Shown here: positions 14,845 to 20,822 of the stretch, piece by piece
Layout of the letters: every line of letters starts with the position of its first letter
How positions within the stretch are numbered: the stretch's first letter is position 1
Virus record (IMG/VR): IMGVR_UViG_3300032397_000096
Location: 1-20,822 of that record
Direction: 5' to 3' (one strand)
Source of the DNA: a virus
DNA length: 20,822 nt
The notes under the pieces: model-generated
What the model was told of the DNA's origin: nothing
The model's database searches: none
Seen by the model: only the letters and a program-made list of their open reading frames with translations
Position numbers and translations under genes: made by a program

Positions 14845-16575
14845 TTATTGTGTCCCCATCTGTGGCTGACCTTGCGGTTGTCCTCCGGGTGATTGTGCTT
14901 GACTCTGTGATTGAATGGCCTGCATTATAGCCCCTGCTATCTCCTCACTTCCAGGTACGTCCAAGTATTTCATAAGCAACGGCAATAAAACCGGCGCATA
15001 TTGCGGGCCCGCGTACTGCATAGCCTGAATTATATTGTCTGCTGTCTGCTGTCTGCGTGACGGAGATCCCGCGCTTCGTACCCTTATATCGTAACGTCCT
15101 TTGCTCAAATCGTTAAATATCGCCGGCTGTCCGTTTATCATAACCGGATAATTTATCTGAATATTCTGGTCAACACCGCGCAGTCTTATAATCCTCGCGT
15201 TATCGTAAATCTTCGGTATGAGTTCTATTAAAATCTTTTTAGTTTTTATTTTAGCTTTTCTTAAATTCTCCTGAAACGAATATACTCCGAGGTCAGACCT
15301 TGAGTTTCGTGCGTTAATAGCCTTGCCCGACCTTTCGTTAGACTGCATACCTAAAGAAGATTCGTACATACCCATAATATCTTTAATATTATTATCAAAT
15401 AATTGTATTAAAGTCATGGCTCCGGGGTCTACCGGAGCTACGGGAGTTCTTTGAGGCAGGGATTGCCCTCCGGGGTTGACCTGCAAATATGGCAGATTTT
15501 TAATATTGGCGTTTCTCCAATCGTCCTCAAACCCTTTAATCTGCTGAGGCGTTACGATAAACGGAGCTTTCGGAGCGAGTGCGACCTTTTCAGTTAAACT
15601 CGTAAGCCAATAATTATATCCCCTTTGTCCGTCTTTGGCATCGGTTATTAAAGACTTTTTATAAGTCTTACCAAGCAGATGAATCTCATGCCCCGAAACT
15701 TCGACTATTGGAATTTCAGTACCGGGCCAGATACCCTCGTCCAATATTTCAGTACCGCTTATCTTATACCATTTAATTTCATAAGTCTGAACTTTACGGG
15801 TTCTTAAAATTTTTAAATTATCAAACTGATGTTCGTCTATCTTTTCCGCTACTCCGGTTTCTCCGGTTACAGGGTTTTGTATTTCAACAATTTCTTTTTC
15901 TTTAGGTACTTTAACAAAATATTCAGCTATGAATACTTTATTGTCCTGATACCACAATTCGTAATCTTCATTACCTGAATAACTTTCAAAGTCCGTCATC
16001 TCGCTTTCCGGGTATTGTTCTTTGAACTCTTCTTCGCTCAAGGCTTCTCTGATAAAAGCAAAATTGCCCTTCGGGTCAAGGCTTACCATGCAGGGGTTTT
16101 TAATAGGCTTGATTTTAATTTCCTGATCAAACCCGTCAGCACAATACTCTGTAAGTATTCTCCAATAGCCGAACCCGCCGCCCGCCGCGTGTTCTGCGGC
16201 CATCGAATAAACATCTTCGGCTTCGCTTCTGTATTCTATATCTTGTATCAGCTCATTATAAATTCTCGCAACCTGAATGTCTCCCTTATCGTCTACGGGG
16301 ATAATGTCATCAGTATTCGGAAGTCCCTTCTCTGCATTAACGACCTGCGCGACAAACTTTGAAAGTTTATTCATAGTAAGATGAGGTCTGCCTTCTTCGT
16401 CCCTTGCGGTTACGTCAGCTTCGTCCCATTGGCCTGAACCGATATTAAAGGCAAACTTCATGTCTTTAATGAAAGCATCTTTGATATCACTTTCGGCGGC
16501 AGATAGGATTTTATAATGCTCTCTTGCCTTTTCTAAAAGTTTTTCTGTTGCCTTTTTCTCCGTTTCCTTTTTCAT
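14845..16575 (-). CDS. Portal protein, P22-like
   Basis: The frame is open to 16668, but I start it at the ATG at 16575 (576 aa). There the ATG overlaps the terminase stop as ATGA, whereas the longer form would overlap the terminase by almost 100 nt. The N-terminal third (H-L-T-M-N-K-L-S-K-F-V-A-Q-V-V-N-A-E, then D-I-I-P-V-D and A-A-G-G-G-F-G-Y-W-R-I) matches the P22-type portal family. The long helical segment with S-L-G-M-Q-S-N-E-R-S-G-K-A-I fits the stem/wing region. The C-terminal tail is Gln/Pro/Gly-rich and disordered. Portals form the dodecameric DNA gateway at one capsid vertex and dock the terminase encoded just upstream. Confidence 0.88.
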   Translation of the reverse strand: MKKETEKKATEKLLEKAREHYKILSAAESDIKDAFIKDMKFAFNIGSGQWDEADVTARDEEGRPHLTMNKLSKFVAQVVNAEKGLPNTDDIIPVDDKGDIQVARIYNELIQDIEYRSEAEDVYSMAAEHAAGGGFGYWRILTEYCADGFDQEIKIKPIKNPCMVSLDPKGNFAFIREALSEEEFKEQYPESEMTDFESYSGNEDYELWYQDNKVFIAEYFVKVPKEKEIVEIQNPVTGETGVAEKIDEHQFDNLKILRTRKVQTYEIKWYKISGTEILDEGIWPGTEIPIVEVSGHEIHLLGKTYKKSLITDAKDGQRGYNYWLTSLTEKVALAPKAPFIVTPQQIKGFEDDWRNANIKNLPYLQVNPGGQSLPQRTPVAPVDPGAMTLIQLFDNNIKDIMGMYESSLGMQSNERSGKAINARNSRSDLGVYSFQENLRKAKIKTKKILIELIPKIYDNARIIRLRGVDQNIQINYPVMINGQPAIFNDLSKGRYDIRVRSAGSPSRRQQTADNIIQAMQYAGPQYAPVLLPLLMKYLDVPGSEEIAGAIMQAIQSQSQAQSPGGQPQGQPQMGTQ

Positions 16576-18053
16576 CCTCTCATCCACGATCCTTTTAACT
16601 TCAAACCCATTTTTACAAAATTGGTTTTTTTGCTTGTCATTCTGTCTTCGTAGTAAAAAAGTAAACACATAGCATCGAACTCGTCAGGAGATTGCCCTAT
16701 TTCAGCCTTAATGTCTTTCTTATCTATAATCTGTGTATGGCCTTTATTATCAAATTTATAACGGGTAGCCGCGATCTGGTCTTTTAAATTCGGGTCGTCC
16801 GGAATACTTATAAGCCCTTTTTCAAACAACTCCCGAACCCTCCAATACATCTCAGCTCTTTTATTGCAGAATCGCGTAGGATCGTCAGCCTGTCGTCTTA
16901 CGTCTGCGGCCTCGACAATCCCGCCCTTCTTGTCTCGAAGCACACCCTCTACAGCCCAACCTACGCCTATGGTGTCAACCCGTACACAGTCAGGCTTTTC
17001 TAAATCGATATCCGCTCCCACCCAATTAGCCAACTCTATAGAATCGCTCGTCTTTAGACGCTTGAACGGATATATCTTATTCCCTCTCCTTTTAGCGATT
17101 ATGGAGTTATCCCCACCGGCCCCACAGTCAACTGCCATTAGAAGTGCCGCGTCCGGCGAGGTAGTAATCCCCCTTTCTATGGCAGTCATTACCCAATCCC
17201 AATTTATTAAGGTTGATTCGTCGAACAAAGGCGGGAGTCCTAATACGTTCATCCGGAAAGTATTACTTTCCCGTCCGTACCTATATTCTAACTTCTTGAT
17301 TCGTTCTTGATTGACAATTTCAGAGTCTTCTGCGTTCCATTGAAGCGTAACCCAATCGTCCCTCTTCCCCTGCTGAGTCTCTATAGCATAACCCTTAACG
17401 TGCATCGGATTAAAAATCAAAAACATCAAGTTACATTCGCCGGTCATGTTGTTCTCAAGAGTGCTGAACACAGGGTCTAAAATACCAGATCCCTCGTCCA
17501 CCACCTGAAGCATATATTTAGCATGAAGCCCCTGTAAAGTCTCGACCTGCTCATTCGGGGCCATTTTAGGATTCGCCGCTTTCTTAAAAGCAAACCATTC
17601 TTTGCCCCTGACAGAATCGTCTACATCCTTCCTCAGTAACTTATCAGTCTGTAATACGAAATATTCTTTAATCGCGGAATGGCTTAGCCATAGAGAAATT
17701 TCACTCCAAAGAACCTTGTCTAATTGGTCTGAACTCACGGAAATGCAGGGTATCTTCGGGAACGGGAAGCAGAACATAAACCATAAAATAACCCAACTTG
17801 CGACTGCATCCTTCCCTACACCTTTACCCGCCATGATAGAAACGCCGAGTACGTCCCGCCTGCGGCCTTTCCTTTTATCGTTTACAAGGTCTTGTACGGC
17901 TTTAAGCCCTTCTTTCTGCTGTTTAGTTATGAAATAATTACTGCCGGTATCTGCGTTGTAGGGATTAATTATAAATTCATCTACGAAGAAAATAATGTCT
18001 CCACGACATTTTTTTAATAAGTTTTCTTGTTGACTTTGAGTAGGTTGCGTCAT
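16572..18053 (-). CDS. terL: Terminase large subunit (packaging ATPase and nuclease)
   Basis: The protein has 493 aa. Walker A is at 75-82 (A-G-K-G-V-G-K-D). Walker B M-L-Q-V-V-D-E is at 181-187, with the catalytic Glu at 187. An F-N-P segment (214-216) is a plausible coupling motif. The nuclease half has D309 in M-A-V-D-C-G-A-G-G-D, D360 in R-V-D-T, and D457/D460 in S-P-D-E-F-D-A-M. All catalytic positions seem present. It pumps DNA into the head at the portal and cuts the concatemer. No small terminase is in this window. The AGGAG upstream lies 17 nt from the ATG, too far to be ideal; an ATT codon 12 nt upstream is better spaced, but I keep the ATG. Confidence 0.92.
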   Translation of the reverse strand: MTQPTQSQQENLLKKCRGDIIFFVDEFIINPYNADTGSNYFITKQQKEGLKAVQDLVNDKRKGRRRDVLGVSIMAGKGVGKDAVASWVILWFMFCFPFPKIPCISVSSDQLDKVLWSEISLWLSHSAIKEYFVLQTDKLLRKDVDDSVRGKEWFAFKKAANPKMAPNEQVETLQGLHAKYMLQVVDEGSGILDPVFSTLENNMTGECNLMFLIFNPMHVKGYAIETQQGKRDDWVTLQWNAEDSEIVNQERIKKLEYRYGRESNTFRMNVLGLPPLFDESTLINWDWVMTAIERGITTSPDAALLMAVDCGAGGDNSIIAKRRGNKIYPFKRLKTSDSIELANWVGADIDLEKPDCVRVDTIGVGWAVEGVLRDKKGGIVEAADVRRQADDPTRFCNKRAEMYWRVRELFEKGLISIPDDPNLKDQIAATRYKFDNKGHTQIIDKKDIKAEIGQSPDEFDAMCLLFYYEDRMTSKKTNFVKMGLKLKGSWMRG

Positions 18054-18163
18054 ATACTGTCTAATATAGACTCCTAATATAGACTTTATTCATATTGAAA
18101 GTACATATTATAAGAACTTTGTCAAGCACTAAATAGGCGATTACAGACGATTAGGAACGATTA
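18054..18163. promoter_or_regulatory. Divergent intergenic region with 12-bp direct repeats
   Basis: This AT-rich 110-bp gap separates two divergently transcribed units, so promoters for both are expected here. CTAATATAGACT occurs at 18061-18072 and again at 18074-18085, a 13-bp period close to the terminase start. That is a candidate operator or phage-specific promoter element. On the minus strand, TTGACA (18125-18120) and TATAAT (18112-18107) are present but only 7 nt apart, so they do not form a standard sigma-70 promoter together. The function of each element is inferred. Confidence 0.5.
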
Positions 18164-19345
18164 TTGCAGAATATGACTGAAAATGAAATAAGAAACATAA
18201 TATCCGACTGGCCTGCCAACAAATACCTCGAAATTAGTGATGCTAATCATACAATTAGCGATACTGAAGAATACACATCCTACGTTTTTACCAATCTTAC
18301 GGCAGATAGATATTTATATTTCCCTGTTTGTAAAGATCATCCGGGTAAAACCTTCAAAGTTGTAAATTTCGATGCCGTTTTTAATGTAAGATGTGTGCCA
18401 TCGGGAACTGACACTATTAACGGAGTAGCCGCAAACGCAATAATTCTCGCCAATTGGTACGATTTTATAAGCATGGTTACGGATTGGGTAGGGGCTACGT
18501 CAACCGAGGACGGAGGATATGTTCATCCTAATCATTCAGGGGACGCAACCTCGGTAGGCGACGGGGTTATCACATTAGACCCTGATGCGAAAAATCCTCC
18601 AATAGATGCGGATAGGGTTTTATATCAAGACTCTACAGCGGCTAATAATTTAGTCCGGTCTACATGGACTCAGGTTAAGGCATTTCTTAAAACATATTTT
18701 GATACTTTATATAATTTATACGTACATCCGAACCATTCAGGAGACGCGACAAGCGCCGGAGACGGCGCTATTAGCATGAACCCGGACGCGAAAAACCCGC
18801 CAATTGACGCGGATTTAGTTTTATATCAGGATACAGCTGCCGCGAATAATTTGGTAAAATCTACATGGACACAAATTAAAGCTTTTTTGAAAACTTATTT
18901 TGATACTTTATACTTGCCTATAACATCAAGACGTTCTGATCATATTGATATTAATATAGGTTGTTATAGTAGTATTACAGCCGGGACATGGTCTTTATAT
19001 GTAAACTCCTCTCAATTGGGAAATGGTTACATATATAACTCCTCAGCCGCAAATAATGATCAAATTAATTTTTTAGTGTCTTTTGAAGCCGGTACATGGT
19101 CTTGCGGAATCATTTATCTTAAATTCTCTTATTGCGGTATATTAGATTTACTCATTGACGGCGTTTCAGTTGGAACAAGTGACGCATACGCCGCCGTCGT
19201 TACCTGGACTCAGCGCTTAATTTTTACCGGATTAGTAATCACAGAGGGTATTCATACAGTTTCAATAAAAGTAACAGGCAAAAATGTAAGTTCAACGGGG
19301 TATGTTTTAGATCTATCTCATTTTGGATTTTGGAGGACATCTTAA
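18164..19345 (+). CDS. Tail-fibre-like protein with internal duplication and carbohydrate-binding-like C-terminus
   Basis: The protein has 393 aa. About 20-110 form a beta-rich N-terminal domain. Residues 119-183 and 186-250 are a near-identical tandem repeat: Y-V-H-P-N-H-S-G-D-A-T-S, N-P-P-I-D-A-D, V-L-Y-Q-D, A-A-N-N-L-V and W-T-Q-x-K-A-F-L-K-T-Y-F-D-T-L-Y. This is the kind of shaft module seen in trimeric phage fibres. About 255-393 look like a CBM6-type or fibre-tip beta-sandwich (A-G-T-W, L-L-I-D-G-V-S-V-G, G-I-H-T-V-S-I-K-V). The likely role is a receptor-binding fibre. I start at TTG (18164) because AGGA lies 7 nt ahead; an ATG three codons later (18173) has poor spacing but remains possible. 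Confidence 0.78.
   Translation: MQNMTENEIRNIISDWPANKYLEISDANHTISDTEEYTSYVFTNLTADRYLYFPVCKDHPGKTFKVVNFDAVFNVRCVPSGTDTINGVAANAIILANWYDFISMVTDWVGATSTEDGGYVHPNHSGDATSVGDGVITLDPDAKNPPIDADRVLYQDSTAANNLVRSTWTQVKAFLKTYFDTLYNLYVHPNHSGDATSAGDGAISMNPDAKNPPIDADLVLYQDTAAANNLVKSTWTQIKAFLKTYFDTLYLPITSRRSDHIDINIGCYSSITAGTWSLYVNSSQLGNGYIYNSSAANNDQINFLVSFEAGTWSCGIIYLKFSYCGILDLLIDGVSVGTSDAYAAVVTWTQRLIFTGLVITEGIHTVSIKVTGKNVSSTGYVLDLSHFGFWRTS
18518..18913 (+). repeat. Tandem 201-bp coding duplication in the fibre-like gene
   Basis: Copy 1 starts at 18518 and copy 2 at 18719, each about 195 bp plus a short linker, encoding 65 similar residues. The copies differ mainly at synonymous or third-codon positions, with a handful of amino-acid changes (for example T-L-D versus S-M-N before P-D-A-K). 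They are therefore an old or selected duplication, not a recent slip. Confidence 0.85.
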
Positions 19346-20346
19346 TGAAACTTGAACCGATTGAAGTCTTTAATATTGAAACATACGAAAAAGGATATGC
19401 TAATCCGTCCAATATTCCAAATGGTTGGAGCGCTGAAAATTCAGCGCGCGTAATTGTAGAAAATTATATAGATCAAAAACAACAATTTGAAAAGAAAATT
19501 CAAGATAAACTTAGAGAAATGGCTATTAAGGCAGAAATAATTTTAGCAGAAACAGCATCAGTATCAACACCAGGGGCGGGATTTGTAAGTGTATACGCAG
19601 ACACTACGGCAAACCCTAAAATGCTTTTTAAAGATGATGGAGGTACGGTTGTTGATATTTTAGACTCTCGGAATACAGTTACTGGCATCACATCCAAAAC
19701 CTTTACAAATCCTACTCTAACCGCAGGGTCAATAACAGTACCCTCAATGACTATTACAAACGGCTCTCTCTTGACAAATGCGACTGTTAATACCTTAGAA
19801 GCAGATGGAGCTAATTTCTTCCTGACACATAACGTCACAACTACCGGCAGAGGGCATATACCCACTATTAGAATTTTCAGATTAACAGCTAACGGCGGGG
19901 CTATAGGCAATGCTATAACTGATTTTTTCGGGGCTACTAGTTCTTTAAGTTTAGAAGCAACTACATCATATCTTTTCGAGGCTGAGTGCTGGTTTTTAAA
20001 ATCTACAGCGGGTACGGTAGTATGGACTTTATCAACGTCAGCCGCGAATTATATAAACCTTGCAGGACGGTGGCACGCGTCACCTGTAGCTACTTTGGCA
20101 ACAGCAGGGGCCATGACTTCCGCCGGTGTCGTTACACAGGTCGGCCCTGCTACTGCGTTCCCGGCAACTGGGTCACTTACGAGCGCAGTTAATCATTGTC
20201 ATTCTATTGTTGCCTTAATAGAAACAAACGCCGTTGGAAATATAAGATTGAGGTGTACAGAAAGCGCAGGTACTGTCACTCCTTTAAGGGGTAGTTATTA
20301 TAAAGTTACAAAGTTACCGGCTAATACAGGAGCCTTTGCCGCATAA
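19345..20346 (+). CDS. Virion appendage-type protein with trimeric tip-like C-terminus (333 aa)
   Basis: An upstream TTG keeps the frame open to 19330. The real start is most likely the ATG at 19345, which shares one base with the preceding stop (TAATG) and has GGAGGA about 7 nt ahead. The N-terminal 65 residues are helical. Then comes T-P-G-A-G-F-V-S-V-Y-A-D, followed by K-D-D-G-G-T-V-V-D, a pattern common in phage tail or fibre proteins. A Thr-rich connecting region follows. The C-terminal domain has R-G-H-I-P, F-L-K-S-T-A-G-T-V-V-W-T, V-N-H-C-H-S and a closing T-V-T-P-L-R-G-S-Y-Y-K-V-T-K-L. Phage appendage proteins often end this way. Probably a second fibre or tail-tip component acting with the upstream gene. 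Confidence 0.75.
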   Translation: MKLEPIEVFNIETYEKGYANPSNIPNGWSAENSARVIVENYIDQKQQFEKKIQDKLREMAIKAEIILAETASVSTPGAGFVSVYADTTANPKMLFKDDGGTVVDILDSRNTVTGITSKTFTNPTLTAGSITVPSMTITNGSLLTNATVNTLEADGANFFLTHNVTTTGRGHIPTIRIFRLTANGGAIGNAITDFFGATSSLSLEATTSYLFEAECWFLKSTAGTVVWTLSTSAANYINLAGRWHASPVATLATAGAMTSAGVVTQVGPATAFPATGSLTSAVNHCHSIVALIETNAVGNIRLRCTESAGTVTPLRGSYYKVTKLPANTGAFAA

Positions 20347-20367
20347 TATAATTAAAGTAGGCACATA

Positions 20368-20649
20368 ATGTATAAAACACTTAAAGATGTATACGGAAAT
20401 AAAATCCAAGCTATTGAAATTTTAGGCGGGGCCGTCAGGCAGACTTATTCGGAAACCGAAGGTCAGTTCTTCGTAACTGTCGAATTTTATAAAACTATCA
20501 ATGGGAAAGATGTGATTATCGAATCCTATACTAACCCTGTAGATAAGCAATCTTTTATCCAAGAATATAATAACAGGTTAGATGCTATCGAAATTCAGAA
20601 ACAACTTACAATTGCGGAAATTTCCAAAATATCCGGAGTCGCAGGGTAA
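20368..20649 (+). CDS. Small hypothetical protein downstream of the fibre genes (93 aa)
   Basis: I do not recognise it. The protein has a beta-rich first half (A-I-E-I-L-G-G, F-F-V-T-V-E-F-Y) and a C-terminal helix (about 60-87). Only a weak AGTAGG-like box precedes the ATG. It is the third gene of the rightward unit and lies 21 nt after the appendage gene, so it is likely co-transcribed and could assist fibre assembly or attachment. Nothing in the sequence shows an enzymatic role. Confidence 0.65.
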   Translation: MYKTLKDVYGNKIQAIEILGGAVRQTYSETEGQFFVTVEFYKTINGKDVIIESYTNPVDKQSFIQEYNNRLDAIEIQKQLTIAEISKISGVAG

Positions 20650-20651
20650 TA

Positions 20652-20807
20652 TCAATCTTCTGTAATTTGACGCTCTTTCTTCTTCGGCTTATTCGGACTG
20701 ATATTCGCAAGCATCTTAAAACAGAATTTTATAAGCTCCGGAGTAACTCGCTTAAGAACTGAAAGTCTATCAAATTCAGCCTCCAACTTCGCATCATCCT
20801 TAGCCAT
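20652..20807 (-). CDS. Small convergent ORF, possibly extending beyond the window (at least 51 aa)
   Basis: On the minus strand, ATG at 20807-20805 opens a 51-codon frame ending TGA at 20654-20652, two bases beyond the stop of the rightward gene. An AAGGG box precedes the ATG, with a short 2-nt gap. The product is charged (starts MAKDDAKLEAEFDRL) with a Lys-rich tail (P-K-K-K-E-R). The frame stays open to the window edge, so the true start may lie outside. No family is recognised. No terminator is seen between the converging genes. Confidence 0.5.
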   Translation of the reverse strand: MAKDDAKLEAEFDRLSVLKRVTPELIKFCFKMLANISPNKPKKKERQITED

Positions 20808-20822
20808 ATCCCTTGTAATTCT

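Noticed and set aside
16576-16668. Longer start of the portal gene at 16668
   Set aside because: It would overlap the terminase by almost 100 nt, whereas the ATG at 16575 forms a typical ATGA junction.
16864-17310. A 148-aa open frame on the plus strand inside the terminase gene
   Set aside because: It lies fully antisense to a gene with intact ATPase and nuclease motifs, has no SD and shows no recognisable domain. The same applies to the antisense frames at 1290-1670, 2270-2659 and 16015-16362.
18107-18125. TTGACA and TATAAT on the minus strand as a promoter for the terminase operon
   Set aside because: They are only 7 nt apart, well short of the 16-18 nt needed. No good partner box is found for either at normal spacing.

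Overview
The window is part of the genome of a short-tailed (podovirus-type) double-stranded DNA phage or prophage. The large terminase, portal, scaffold, coat protein, P22 gp4-like head-tail adaptor and a nozzle-type tail protein follow one another in the P22/T7-like morphogenesis order. Almost every gene starts directly after or overlaps the one before it. Strong AGGAGG/AAGGAG ribosome binding sites point to a bacterial host with ordinary Shine-Dalgarno initiation. The DNA is moderately AT-rich and the standard genetic code fits. I cannot name the host.

The long leftward (minus-strand) late operon, from about 18053 down to 1, reads in transcription order as follows. (1) DNA packaging and head: large terminase, portal, scaffold, P22-like major capsid protein, then three small head-associated or decoration candidates (60, 208 and 85 aa). 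(2) A five-gene carbohydrate cassette: two tandem paralogous GT-A-like glycosyltransferases, a shortened DegT/DnrJ-type sugar aminotransferase and two left-handed beta-helix acyltransferases. (3) Neck and tail: a gp4-like adaptor, then a 1146-aa tail protein with a LamG-like domain, a tail-nozzle region and a C-terminal six-blade Kelch propeller. (4) Receptor-binding or fibre genes: an 80-aa anchor-like protein and a second, stand-alone six-blade Kelch propeller. (5) A coiled-coil protein, a GNAT-like protein, a protein ending in a Peptidase_S74-type chaperone domain, a Lys-rich protein, and the start of another gene at the window edge. These probably belong to the ejection/internal virion group.

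A 110-bp divergent intergenic region (18054-18163) separates this operon from a rightward cassette (18164-20649). That cassette encodes a fibre-like protein with a 201-bp internal tandem duplication and a carbohydrate-binding-like C-terminus, a second virion appendage-type protein and a 93-aa protein. A small minus-strand ORF (20652-20807 or longer) converges on it at the right edge.

The most unusual parts are the sugar-modification cassette embedded in the virion assembly operon between head and tail genes, and the pair of adjacent Kelch propellers, one fused to the tail nozzle protein. Both share an uncommon C-x-x-Y signature in nearly every blade. Together they suggest a phage that decorates its own particle, or its host's surface, with an amino/acyl sugar and presents several carbohydrate-recognition modules. 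That functional reading is inference; the gene content and domain layout are visible in the sequence.
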